From Vibrio fluvialis (GTDB lineage: Bacteria > Pseudomonadota > Gammaproteobacteria > Enterobacterales > Vibrionaceae): a DNA stretch of 64,000 nt. The translations under genes and the position numbers were made by a program. This document shows positions 27,040-35,488 of the stretch, piece by piece. The notes beneath the pieces were generated by a model. That model was not told where the DNA came from and searched no databases. It saw only the letters and a list, made by a program, of their open reading frames with translations. Location: NCBI RefSeq assembly GCF_900460245.1, contig NZ_UHIP01000002.1, positions 1,488,001 through 1,552,000 on the forward strand, read 5' to 3'. The stretch's first letter is position 1, and each line of letters begins with the position of its first letter.

Positions 27040-27642
27040 ATGAGCAACAAGTTGCTTAAGGATAGAATGAAATGGTTTAATCCAGAAAATGAAGAAATGG
27101 CGGAATGGTTGAGAAGTTATGCCAAACGCCATGATTGGATCGGTAACTATTCAAGAAAGGAAGAGGATAACAATAATATAATTAAATATGAATCTAACGT
27201 AGAATTCGCGAGAAACTTTCTCGGCAGCTGGACAAACAAATATTCGATAAATGATGATGACAAGTACAAAGTCAATTTGCTGAAAAGCGCATGGAGAAGC
27301 CATACAAAACGAGAACAGACATCTACATTTTTGCTTACAAAAAATGCACAGAAAGCTCTCAGTTACCTATCTAAACGATTAGATATGCCTAAAGCTAAAA
27401 TCGTAAATGCTCTTCTAGTCGAAGCAATACATAAGATCAAAAAGAACAAAAACAAGAAGTTTGAAGCATATCTTCAAACTCCTAATTTTGAAAAAGAAAC
27501 AACTAGTGTAGAAAAACTATTCACAGCGCTTACCAACATTGATGAAATGAGAATTGAACTAGATATATTGAAAGAGGAATGCGCTAGACTTCAAAAGGAA
27601 AATGAAGAGCTGATATCTCAAAAAAAACATTCTAATATTTAA
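27040..27642 (+). CDS. MatP-like ribbon-helix-helix protein with C-terminal coiled coil
   Basis: This 200-residue basic protein has SAWRSHTKREQTSTFLLTKNAQKALSYLSKRLDMPKAKIVNALLVEAI at about residues 86-133. It resembles the ribbon-helix-helix of MatP, including the basic stretch just before it. The last 40 residues form a coiled coil (RIELDILKEECARLQKENEELI). MatP condenses the chromosome terminus; a mobile copy might bind island or chromosomal sites. The relation is from memory of motif spacing and is moderate. The gene is AT-rich (about one third GC), unlike core genes. Confidence 0.55.
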   Translation: MSNKLLKDRMKWFNPENEEMAEWLRSYAKRHDWIGNYSRKEEDNNNIIKYESNVEFARNFLGSWTNKYSINDDDKYKVNLLKSAWRSHTKREQTSTFLLTKNAQKALSYLSKRLDMPKAKIVNALLVEAIHKIKKNKNKKFEAYLQTPNFEKETTSVEKLFTALTNIDEMRIELDILKEECARLQKENEELISQKKHSNI

Positions 27643-27663
27643 AGAATTTTATTTTAGCAACCA
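27636..27663 (+). repeat. 28-bp direct repeat flanking the T6SS module, left copy
   Basis: The repeat begins TATTTAAAG and ends AACCA, with 26 of 28 bases identical to 35122-35149. Looser similarity continues for about 70 bases to a shared ATCAACTTA (left near 27718, right near 35213). Confidence 0.6.
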
Positions 27664-28058
27664 ATATAAAAATTAAACAATAACAACTTATTAAAAATAA
27701 AATAATTAAAACACAAGATCAACTTACGCTAGCTCTCAGGACGTCTTTTTTCTTACCTGCAATAAAAAATCTGTGAGTTAGAGTTTCACGGTGCCTCAAG
27801 ACGTTCACCACATCTTTGACTTTTAGTGAATAGCCACCGACTTGATAGACACCGCTTAGCCAAAATTGCACTCATCTCCAAGGTATTCATGGTTATCCAC
27901 TGCCGTTATTTCCTTGGGTAGTTGAACCCTATTGATCATACGACTATCAGGCATGGCGTTTGATTAAGAGTCAAATCATCACGGAGTAGAGAGGCTAGTA
28001 TCCCTTTGAGGCGAGTCTCTTCAGACGCCCCAACCTATACACTAGAAGTGATTTGCGT
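27664..28058. other. Intergenic region with IS left-end remnant
   Basis: There is no gene here. TGATAGACACCGC at 27843-27855, preceded by a TGAATAGCCACC stretch, matches the left end of the broken IS at 35489. The rest I cannot assign. Confidence 0.45.
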
Positions 28059-28583
28059 CTATATCGGGCGAGGCATTAAAACAATCATCCAGATGAGCCC
28101 CAAAGACAGAGAGCACGATACTATGCCAATAAACAAATGAACGTAGACGGAGAAGAAAGTCTTCTCCCTCGCTTGCTCAGGACATTCAATCGGAACACGC
28201 AAGACAACCTCATCTCCGACATTTCGCCCTGAAAGCCGAAGGGCATTCGACCCGTACCCCACTAGTGTTTCCGTTCGGTAGACTGTTTCCTCCCACGTAT
28301 ACTCAATGATCGGTGTGTAATAGTACTCTCGATCAGTGATTGACTCTCCAGCCTGCTCGTATCTAACGGACTCCTCAAATTCGACGATGATCCCCGTCGT
28401 TTCTCCATACCGCCAAGACAGCTCCTCTCTAAATCGACGAACTGCCCCAAACCCAGTGAGTCCGATCGCAATGGCAAACCAGAGCGCGATAATAAGTCCA
28501 CCTTGTTCATTAAAAATGATCGCCGACACAATCGAGAGAGGCATAGAAAGTAAAAATAAGGAAACGAGTATGTTTTTTATCAC
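28059..28583 (-). CDS. DUF3592 membrane protein, last gene of the T6SS module
   Basis: The protein is about 174 residues. Two N-terminal membrane helices (NILVSLFLLSMPLSIVSAIIF, then GLIIALWFAIAIGLTGFGAV) are followed by a DUF3592-like beta domain (TGIIVEFEES... YYYTPIIEYTWEETVYRTETLVGYGS... VGDEVVLRVPIECPEQAREKTFF) and one C-terminal helix. There is no ATG; GTG at 28583 or TTG at 28595 are the likely starts. It is encoded right after PAAR. It could be an immunity protein or an accessory membrane protein. Confidence 0.75.
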   Translation of the reverse strand: MIKNILVSLFLLSMPLSIVSAIIFNEQGGLIIALWFAIAIGLTGFGAVRRFREELSWRYGETTGIIVEFEESVRYEQAGESITDREYYYTPIIEYTWEETVYRTETLVGYGSNALRLSGRNVGDEVVLRVPIECPEQAREKTFFSVYVHLFIGIVSCSLSLGLIWMIVLMPRPI

Positions 28584-28587
28584 TTTA

Positions 28588-28887
28588 CTACCCAATCATC
28601 ACATCCGAAGATGCGGAGGCTATAGCGCCCCCGCAATCAATGGCATCACCTAAGCGAGCCGCTGGCTTCCCATCGATAAACACACCCGATGAGCCGCCAG
28701 ACACCGCTCTGGGATGATTCCCGTGAGGCGTTTTGTCACAGGGACAACCATGGTCTTGCAACGGGTCTCCTTGTCGAATCGCCGGTTGGTAATTAATCAT
28801 GACACCTGAACTCCCTGCCGTTATGGGCGTTGGCGGAAAACAATCATGTTCAGAGCCGATGTCACCCAATCTTGCTGCACCTGGCAT
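28588..28887 (-). CDS. PAAR-domain spike-tip protein
   Basis: This 99-residue protein is a bare PAAR domain: PGAARLGDIGSEHD, SSGVMINYQPAIRQGDPLQDHGCPC and SSGVFIDGKPAARLGDAIDCGG. His/Cys residues sit where the fold binds zinc. PAAR proteins cap the VgrG trimer of the type VI spike and can carry effectors. It follows the lipoprotein gene by 8 bases and has no extension, so it is a tip only. Confidence 0.93.
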   Translation of the reverse strand: MPGAARLGDIGSEHDCFPPTPITAGSSGVMINYQPAIRQGDPLQDHGCPCDKTPHGNHPRAVSGGSSGVFIDGKPAARLGDAIDCGGAIASASSDVMIG

Positions 28888-28895
28888 AGTGCCTC

Positions 28896-29876
28896 CTATC
28901 GAGAAACGACAACCCGGCCGTCGATCATTGAAAAATAAGGCGTTGGAGATGTCACCAAGTCATTTTTGGTTGAACCAATACGCAATGGCGAATGACCACG
29001 CTTATCTTTCAACCGCACAAGGCGTCCATCCATGCGCGATTCGAGTGTATATTCGCTCCAGTCTCTACGAGGTCTGACAGCGGCGTCATCCCATTCCTTA
29101 AATGTAGGCTCAAATGCAACGCCTTTATAAAACTCATCAGCCGATGAGAAATATCCATCCGCTTTCGCGTGCTCTCGCATCGACAGAGAATACGCCATCT
29201 TCAGTCCTTCGAAATCACGCGCTTCCATTAACTTGATGAGGTCTGTATACGCACGATACAACAGCTTCATTTGCTCTGGGTTGTCCTCACGAATCGGTGT
29301 CGCATCCACCCAACGCCAACGAGGAACGGTTTTGATGTTAAAGGAGCGAGAAAACTGGGTTGTATAGCCGATAACAGTGCCATCCATATTTTCTAGTGGT
29401 GTTTGATGATTAGCTGGGTAAGTGGGGGACGTTTTCGCTGTCGGCTTTCCCTCGTCGACAGTGATGTGCAGTGACGATAGTTCCACCTTCTTGCCATCGG
29501 GGAATGCCCCGAATAGCGTCATTTCGCATTGGTCACTGTCCTTGTAGGTGTAATCGTCATCATAGACACCAATTGGCGCAACAGAGATATCCAGGCTATT
29601 TTCACCCGGTTGCAAGTAGGCGGTCGGATTAAAGCCCGACGAGAACGTACCGCTGCTCGTTTTCAAATTGTCCAACATCTGCATTTTATTAAACAAGCCC
29701 AGGCAATACACCGTTTCCGCTTGGATGTTCGTGGTGTAAATCACATCGGGTTTCTGGTCTTCGTTCTCTATTTGGATGTCCACGGTGGACATGCGTTCTC
29801 TGGCACTCATTAATTCGTTATCTCCTGAACATGCTGCCAATACGACAAGGCATGCTGCAATAAAGGTCTTCTTCAT
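28896..29876 (-). CDS. Lipoprotein, candidate T6SS immunity protein
   Basis: The protein is 326 residues from the ATG at 29876, with AGGA upstream. It has a lipoprotein signal with lipobox LAAC (Cys16) and Ser at +2, predicting the outer membrane. The mature protein has no family I recognise; it contains TVIGYTTQFSRSFNIKTVPRWRWVDATPI and a later helical stretch. It sits 13 bases after the 539-residue cargo gene. This is the classic place for an immunity protein, and periplasmic location suggests the toxin acts in the periplasm or envelope. The immunity role is inference. Confidence 0.7.
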   Translation of the reverse strand: MKKTFIAACLVVLAACSGDNELMSARERMSTVDIQIENEDQKPDVIYTTNIQAETVYCLGLFNKMQMLDNLKTSSGTFSSGFNPTAYLQPGENSLDISVAPIGVYDDDYTYKDSDQCEMTLFGAFPDGKKVELSSLHITVDEGKPTAKTSPTYPANHQTPLENMDGTVIGYTTQFSRSFNIKTVPRWRWVDATPIREDNPEQMKLLYRAYTDLIKLMEARDFEGLKMAYSLSMREHAKADGYFSSADEFYKGVAFEPTFKEWDDAAVRPRRDWSEYTLESRMDGRLVRLKDKRGHSPLRIGSTKNDLVTSPTPYFSMIDGRVVVSR

Positions 29877-29889
29877 TCTTTCCTCTTTT

Positions 29890-31509
29890 TTATCCGATGA
29901 CCGTAACCCGGTAAGGCGACGCCTGTTTCGTTTGCGCATCAACCCATTGCCATTTTTGTTTTTTGACATTGGTTTCGGATTTTGCCTTGTTTTTATTTTC
30001 TAAGCCGCCCCAACCAGAATCTCCGTTCGATGACTCTTCTTCCTTCCCTTTGTTCCAAGTGAAAGAGTTATCAATCGTAACCTCGGCCCAGATGCCGTCA
30101 TGGAAAAACACCAGCTCAACCTGAGCATTCTTGTCTTTCGTCTCAGTGGTTAATGCCAGTAGCCCTTCAGCTTTAATGCGACTTTTCAGCTTAAACGCCC
30201 CTACCATGATCCACACATTGGCTCCAGCCCGGACGTTCAGGTTGCCTGTGATAGGAACTTTAGCGGTACTCTCAAAGCGATACATGGGGTCTTGTCTGCC
30301 AGCATAGTGAATCTGACCTTCAGCATTCAATGTGGCACTCAGCAGGATGTCAAACTCAGCCCCTGCATACGCGCCTTTCCCACCCGCCTCCACTTTTTTC
30401 TCAAGCTCAGCCGCTTTCTCCCGCATGATCTTGATGATGTCGCCCGCCTTAAAGTATTTCGCAGCAGCCATCAGCATATCGAGCTTCATTTCAATGCCGA
30501 TAATCGGTGCTAACTTTATCGTCACGTCCCCTGACACGCCCAATCCATTATCTATCATTTCAAGGCGTTGTTCTCCCTCAATGCTGAGAGATGGCGGCAG
30601 GATTTGGTAGTCAAAAGCTTTGATTTCGTCTTTTCCCTTTCCGGGCTCATCGGTGTAAATGCCCGACTGAATCTGCTCTACGATGCCACTCGCCGCCCGG
30701 ATGAGGTTCATCTGTTTCTTAATCTTATCAAACTCTGCGGTCAGCTCTCGTTTGCTCGGTTTCCCCGGAATGTTAGAGTCCGTGTGCTCGTACCCCAACC
30801 CATATTGCGTTTCCTGACTGCCTTCATGAATGATGAGACTGCCCGAAATAGCAAAACCTTTCTGGATGTCTTCGGTAGGAATACTCAAGCTATCCAGTTG
30901 CGCGGCACTTTCTTTGTGCTGATAGGCCTGATAGCGTTCTTTATCTGAGATGGATTTACGAACCCGCTTTCCCGCTAGCGTCAGCTTCGACTTGATGGTG
31001 ACGGTCGGATAAACATCAACAAAACTATCCGCTGGGCTAACACCCAGTAAATAAGACACTGGCGGAGATAACCACACCGTTGTTGGTTGCTGTGGTTTTC
31101 CTGCGCATTGAGTCAGGCAAATTTGATAGCGGGTACTGGGTACTCTAGTGGTTTTCTTCTCCGACAACAGATTTTGAATTGCACCCAGCAGATCCATCCT
31201 CTGACTGGGTTCTGGATTGTAAGTTAACACGTGCTGTTGGCAGGCTGTTGCGGACAATGCCTCAGAAAATTTTTTATGATCAGTAATATAGCCAGATGGG
31301 CAGGTTGATAGATCGCTACAGCAATCTCCAACCACCGACACAGAAATAGTGGCACCTTTACCCTTATCCACAACCCCTATGTCCCGGCGATTAAATTTTC
31401 CACCTTTGTATTGCATGCTGCCCGCTTCACTGTCCACCTGGTAGCTGGTTAAACACGGTAGTGCCTGATTGCAATGACACGATTCGCCAGGTAAATGCTT
31501 ACAAGACAT
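29890..31509 (-). CDS. Candidate T6SS effector (539 residues, family not recognised)
   Basis: This gene directly follows the DUF4123 adaptor gene (11-base overlap), the usual place for the adaptor's cargo, and has AAGGAG before its ATG. The N-terminus is Cys-rich (SCKHLPGESCHCNQALPC, plus CCSDLSTCPSGY later). The middle has a helical stretch (KIMREKAAELEKKVEAGG). The last 200 residues look beta-rich (FDILLSATLNAEGQIHY... GNLNVRAGANVWIMVGAFKLKSRIKAEGLLAL). There is no signal peptide, and I see no lipase, amidase, nuclease or colicin motif. An effector role follows from context only. Confidence 0.7.
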   Translation of the reverse strand: MSCKHLPGESCHCNQALPCLTSYQVDSEAGSMQYKGGKFNRRDIGVVDKGKGATISVSVVGDCCSDLSTCPSGYITDHKKFSEALSATACQQHVLTYNPEPSQRMDLLGAIQNLLSEKKTTRVPSTRYQICLTQCAGKPQQPTTVWLSPPVSYLLGVSPADSFVDVYPTVTIKSKLTLAGKRVRKSISDKERYQAYQHKESAAQLDSLSIPTEDIQKGFAISGSLIIHEGSQETQYGLGYEHTDSNIPGKPSKRELTAEFDKIKKQMNLIRAASGIVEQIQSGIYTDEPGKGKDEIKAFDYQILPPSLSIEGEQRLEMIDNGLGVSGDVTIKLAPIIGIEMKLDMLMAAAKYFKAGDIIKIMREKAAELEKKVEAGGKGAYAGAEFDILLSATLNAEGQIHYAGRQDPMYRFESTAKVPITGNLNVRAGANVWIMVGAFKLKSRIKAEGLLALTTETKDKNAQVELVFFHDGIWAEVTIDNSFTWNKGKEEESSNGDSGWGGLENKNKAKSETNVKKQKWQWVDAQTKQASPYRVTVIG

Positions 31510-32284
31510 GTTGACTCCTTACTTGATGCAGCAGGCTGTTGACACGAAAATCCGATGAAAGGTCCGTTTGAGACAAGGATACTTGCCAGTCACTAGGGAA
31601 GAGTGCCCAGCTCATTACATTCTGCTCCTGGCATAATGCCGCAATACGTTTTATCGACTCAGGCTGAGCGATATCCCACTCGATGAGTTGATTGACTAAC
31701 TGAGCACTGAACTCTGCAGAGTCATCGTTAAGCACCAAAGCGACATCGGCAATTAAGTTGAGACGACATCTATCGAGCACTGCATCATATTGACCTTGTG
31801 ATATCGGAAACGGACTATAAATCTCATAGCCAAAGGGACGATACGGCGCTAATTGCTCGAATCCTGACTGTTCCTGCTGAGGAAAAAACGTTCTCACTGA
31901 CTGTATTGGTCCGAGAAAGTGATTCAGTCGCAGTGGGTCGAATGCATTCAACAACGACCACAATATTCGCGGATCATAAAAGCGTAAAAACAAACGTTGA
32001 GAGTTTTCCTCAACGACCACATCCAACAATCTTCTCAAGTGCGCCCGCAGACTTTTCGGCGCCTCATCTGACTCAAAAATGAATCCCCAAGGCATCGCTT
32101 TGGGTTTGAGCCAATCGACCAGTTCAGCGTTAACACGGACTAGGTATGGTGCCACACGAGCAAATTCATCATCCACAGGCTCTGGGAAAAGACACCAACA
32201 CTCGCACTCAAAACGGTCACAGACGGCTAATACATCCGGCTCGATGGCTCGATCAACGACAGCAAAAGTCTGGGACATCTTCAT
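31499..32284 (-). CDS. DUF4123 T6SS adaptor (Tap/TEC family)
   Basis: This 261-residue protein has the DUF4123 pattern: FAVVDRAIEPDVL at the start, CWCLFPEP, AMPWGFIFES, LRAHLRRLLDVVVEENSQRLFLRFYDPRILWSLLNAFDP, then FLGPIQSVRTF. Such adaptors load a specific effector onto VgrG and are not themselves secreted. ATGA overlap with the vgrG stop shows coupling; GGAG lies 8 bases before the start. In V. cholerae the related VasW sits between vgrG2 and vasX. Confidence 0.9.
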   Translation of the reverse strand: MKMSQTFAVVDRAIEPDVLAVCDRFECECWCLFPEPVDDEFARVAPYLVRVNAELVDWLKPKAMPWGFIFESDEAPKSLRAHLRRLLDVVVEENSQRLFLRFYDPRILWSLLNAFDPLRLNHFLGPIQSVRTFFPQQEQSGFEQLAPYRPFGYEIYSPFPISQGQYDAVLDRCRLNLIADVALVLNDDSAEFSAQLVNQLIEWDIAQPESIKRIAALCQEQNVMSWALFPSDWQVSLSQTDLSSDFRVNSLLHQVRSQHVL

Positions 32285-34260
32285 GACTTCGCTCCCGGGC
32301 AGTTGGCGACAAATGCACTGCCATTGGCTGCAGCAGTTTCTAAAACGTCAGGGCAGGTGGGCAGCGCAAGAGATCCCGGAGCCCCGCCGGATTTGATCAG
32401 TATTTTTGCTCCATCAATGGCAACGCCACTGCTGTCTATCACGACAAAACTCCCCCCGACTTGAAGGGTGATTTTATTTCCACTTTTGATCGTGATATCC
32501 CCATTAGCGTTGATACCGACAGCTCCCGCTATCTTTTTCGCCCAATCGCCTTGAACAGACTCATGCTCATCCCCTTGAATCTGGCAGAGATAGTCTCCCA
32601 CCGTTGTCTGTTGCTGTTTCCCCTCCACTTTCAGTGAACGGTCTTGCGCAATCGTTCGCTGTTCATTGTGACCAATACTGACCACATGGTCGTAATTGAC
32701 GCGAGTATCTGCGGAGTTTTCAACTTCAACTTGCAAGTTCTTTTGTGCTCGCAGATAAACCAGCTCTTGGTCTGCCTGATCGTCAAAGCTGAGTTCGTTG
32801 TATCCTTCTCCCTGATGGGTCTGGCTTCTGAGTACCGTTTTGGTCTTATGCTCAGGCAGAGCGTAAGCCGATTTGTTCGTTGCGTGATACGTGCGCCCGG
32901 TAATGATCGGCTGGTCTGGATCTCCGTTGAGGAAAGAGACAATCACCTCATGCCCAATACGTGGGATTGCCATCCCCCCGTATTGGTTGCCCGCCCATCC
33001 TTGTGAAACGCGCACCCAACATGAACTATGTTCATCCTGTTGACTGTCGCGATCCCAATGAAAATGCACCTTTACCCGCCCATGCTCATCGCAGAAGATT
33101 TCCTCGCCTTTTGGGCCGACCACCGTGGCGATCATGGGGCCATCAACTCTGGGGGACGATTCGGGTTCAGCCTTCCAGTGTTGATGGCCAGGAATGGCAC
33201 ACCACTGGTTTGAGTAAGTCGTCGCACCTTGTCCAGCTTCTTCTTCCAAAGCCTGTGGCTGCTCACCTTGATGGTTGACCGAGACCAATAACCAGTCTCG
33301 GTTGAAAGCTGAGTCCAAGTGATCACACAGCGTAAACTTGTAGCCAGCACGAAGTAGTGGCTCGTTACTCTGACCAGAAGCCACCTGAGATTCACGTCGT
33401 AGGTAGTTAATGCGGGCCCGAGTGAAGGCGCTACCATTAACATCATCCTTGTAACGCCCTGGCGCGTCGAAATGCGCATATCTTGCTTGCTGGTAGTCCA
33501 TATCCGTTCCCTGAACGGCCTGACTGAACGAATAAGCTGGCTTCTTGAAGCTGTAGTCTTTTAATTGGACCTCACTGACTGCGGCCTCAGACTGATAGCG
33601 AAAACCTTTAATGTATGGTGTATCAACGGCGCCACCAGCCATCGCGTTGTAAGGTACCGGCTCGGTCAATGATGGATGCAGCGCGCTTGAATCACTAAAG
33701 GCAATAGTGTGCTTACCTTCTTCATGAACAAAACTGTAAACAATACCCTCTTCAGCGGCCAAACGATGAAGAAAGGCCAGATCTGTTTCACGGTACTGAA
33801 CACAAAATTCACGCTGCGCGCAGTCTCGCTCTAAAGAAAAGGCGTAGTCCTGTATCCCCATTTCCTGCAGCAGAGTGGAAATGATCTCGGGGACTGTTTT
33901 GTATTGGAAAATACGGCTGTTATGACGAAGGGAAAGACGCTCAAGCGCGGGAACGAGAATCAATGAATAAAGAGTAAAATGATGACCAGTATCACCCTGA
34001 ACAAAAGATCTGGCAACGCCGTGTACTCGTTGAACCAGCTTTTGGTCACGGTACATTCTGAGCTCTACATTTCTGTCGACTATCTGCTCCGCGGTGAGAT
34101 TGGATTGGCGGCTTGCCAAGTCAATATGATAGCAAAAGCCGTAGCACGGACGATGATGAAAAGTACTGGAGGACAAGAATTCCTGCCCATCAAACTTTGT
34201 GACCACAAGGGCATCATCGCTCAGCCCTTCAACATGAATGGTGTACGCCAATGTCGCCAT
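32281..34260 (-). CDS. vgrG: VgrG spike protein of type VI secretion
   Basis: This 659-residue protein is a standard VgrG. The gp27-like part includes IFQYKTVPEIISTLLQEMGI and FCVQYRETDLAFLHRLAAEEGIVYSFVHEEGKH. The gp5-like OB part includes EEIFCDEHGRVKVHFHWDRD, then SSCWVRVSQGWAGNQYGGMAIPRIGHEVIVSFLNGDPDQPIITGRTYH. The beta-helix part is followed by a tail ending AAANGSAFVANCPGAKS. It has no C-terminal toxin domain; the cargo is supplied by the adaptor and downstream gene. The module has no sheath or baseplate genes, so it must depend on a main T6SS cluster elsewhere. Confidence 0.96.
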   Translation of the reverse strand: MATLAYTIHVEGLSDDALVVTKFDGQEFLSSSTFHHRPCYGFCYHIDLASRQSNLTAEQIVDRNVELRMYRDQKLVQRVHGVARSFVQGDTGHHFTLYSLILVPALERLSLRHNSRIFQYKTVPEIISTLLQEMGIQDYAFSLERDCAQREFCVQYRETDLAFLHRLAAEEGIVYSFVHEEGKHTIAFSDSSALHPSLTEPVPYNAMAGGAVDTPYIKGFRYQSEAAVSEVQLKDYSFKKPAYSFSQAVQGTDMDYQQARYAHFDAPGRYKDDVNGSAFTRARINYLRRESQVASGQSNEPLLRAGYKFTLCDHLDSAFNRDWLLVSVNHQGEQPQALEEEAGQGATTYSNQWCAIPGHQHWKAEPESSPRVDGPMIATVVGPKGEEIFCDEHGRVKVHFHWDRDSQQDEHSSCWVRVSQGWAGNQYGGMAIPRIGHEVIVSFLNGDPDQPIITGRTYHATNKSAYALPEHKTKTVLRSQTHQGEGYNELSFDDQADQELVYLRAQKNLQVEVENSADTRVNYDHVVSIGHNEQRTIAQDRSLKVEGKQQQTTVGDYLCQIQGDEHESVQGDWAKKIAGAVGINANGDITIKSGNKITLQVGGSFVVIDSSGVAIDGAKILIKSGGAPGSLALPTCPDVLETAAANGSAFVANCPGAKS

Positions 34261-34380
34261 GGCGCTCCTCCTTTCTCAGATAAAAGACAAAAACCTTAAA
34301 CACAAATCACCCGTCGGGATAACTTGGGATTAAGGTTTCAGGTGCTCACAGGATGATGAGCACCGAAATCACAGGAAGGC

Positions 34381-34899
34381 TTACGCTTCGATTGGTTTAC
34401 GCCAATCATCTGAGCCTGAAGTACCCGCGTTCACGTGATCCCACGTGATTTTGCGGTAAGACATAGAGACCGTCAGGTTCTGAGTGAAATCAGATTTTGC
34501 TGGATCTTGGCAGTGCGGCATTTCACATTGGATATCGACGATAGACGCGTTTTCCAGCTTAGTCGTGAAGAAGTTTTCTTGTTTGCCTTCGATAGACGTG
34601 CGGTACCATTTCAGTTCAACGTTGGTCATCTTCTCGCCTGACGCCAGTGCGTTGTACAGCAGAGGAACGGCTTTGTTCAGAGAAACAGTGAACTTGAATG
34701 GTTTGTGAACACGCTGACCAGATGGTTGACCCGATTGTGGATCAGTAGGAACAGTCACTGTGTGATCGAATTGCTGAACCAGCATCTCGTCTTCGTGACC
34801 TTCAACGAATGAATCGCCGATAGAATCCGCAGTGCAGGCACCAGCGGTGATTAGGCCCTGAGTTTGACCTTCGATAGAGATATAACATGGAGTTGGCAT
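34381..34899 (-). CDS. hcp: Hcp tube protein of type VI secretion
   Basis: This 172-residue protein is very close to V. cholerae Hcp as I recall it (MPTPCYISIEGQTQGLITAGACTADSIGDSFVEGHEDEMLVQQFDHTV, then HKPFKFTVSLNKAVPLLYNALASGE). Hcp hexamers stack into the tube fired by the sheath and are secreted. It heads the auxiliary module and is 120 bases upstream of vgrG. AAGGAAAAACG precedes the ATG. A sigma-54-like promoter lies about 40-55 bases before the start. Confidence 0.97.
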   Translation of the reverse strand: MPTPCYISIEGQTQGLITAGACTADSIGDSFVEGHEDEMLVQQFDHTVTVPTDPQSGQPSGQRVHKPFKFTVSLNKAVPLLYNALASGEKMTNVELKWYRTSIEGKQENFFTTKLENASIVDIQCEMPHCQDPAKSDFTQNLTVSMSYRKITWDHVNAGTSGSDDWRKPIEA

Positions 34900-34938
34900 C
34901 GTTTTTCCTTTAGTAAGTAAAGATATTCAACCAACTAC

Positions 34939-34955
34939 TACAAGAAGAATGCCAA
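34939..34955 (-). promoter_or_regulatory. Putative sigma-54 (RpoN) promoter of hcp
   Basis: On the minus strand TTGGCATTCTTCTTGTA matches the -24/-12 pattern (TTGGCA, 6 bases, TTG) with correct spacing; the -12 GC is GT here. In V. cholerae, hcp operons need RpoN and VasH, which makes the match plausible. Confidence 0.45.
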
Positions 34956-35212
34956 ACTAGAAACCAAGCAAAATTCAGAAGACTGAAACAAAATATAGTC
35001 TTAAGGCACAAAAAACTTCCCACTATCAAGCAATAACTTGCCAGCCGGGCAACTTGTTGCTTGCGACGCATCGAAAAGTCAGATAAATGTCATCAACGAT
35101 AGATCGCTAAAAACACTTAAGTATTTAAAGCATTTTATTTTAGTAACCATCTTAGTAACCAAATCAAAAAAACCGAAATAAAACATTAAAATTCAATTAA
35201 TTACTAATCAAA
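34956..35212. other. AT-rich region upstream of hcp
   Basis: This region probably holds upstream activator sites for hcp and the right-hand direct repeat (35122-35149). I see no gene. Confidence 0.4.
35122..35149 (+). repeat. 28-bp direct repeat flanking the T6SS module, right copy
   Basis: It differs from 27636-27663 at two positions. The bases just before it also resemble the 3' end of the MatP-like gene, so it may be the tail of a second copy of that gene. Confidence 0.6.
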
Positions 35213-35443
35213 ATCAACTTAACGCCAGTCATAGAACTTCTTAAGCCAATTGAGACCAAAGGTAGCTTGGAAACAGTTAAGCGACTAGTTCAAAGACTAA
35301 ATGAGGTGATGAACTATGCTGCTATCTGTGGCCTAGTCCAAGCCAACCCACCGACTGGTATTCGTGCTGCTTTAAAAAAGCCCAAAAAAGAAAATATGGC
35401 CGCATTGTCACCGACAGAGCCCCCAGAGCTCATGCCAGTATAA
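35213..35443 (+). pseudogene. P4-type tyrosine integrase fragment
   Basis: The 76-codon reading (INLTPVIELLKPIETKGSLE..., then RLVQRLNEVMNYAAICGLVQ and NPPTGIRAALKKPKKENMAALS) corresponds to the core-binding domain of P4-like integrases. The N-terminal domain and the whole catalytic domain with its Arg-His-Arg-Tyr residues are missing. It ends in a stop at 35441. This is evidence that the island was integrase-borne and is now probably immobile on its own. Confidence 0.75.
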
Positions 35444-35488
35444 AGCGTACCACTCGTTGTTTAATTGAGTAGCCACTACAAACCAACT

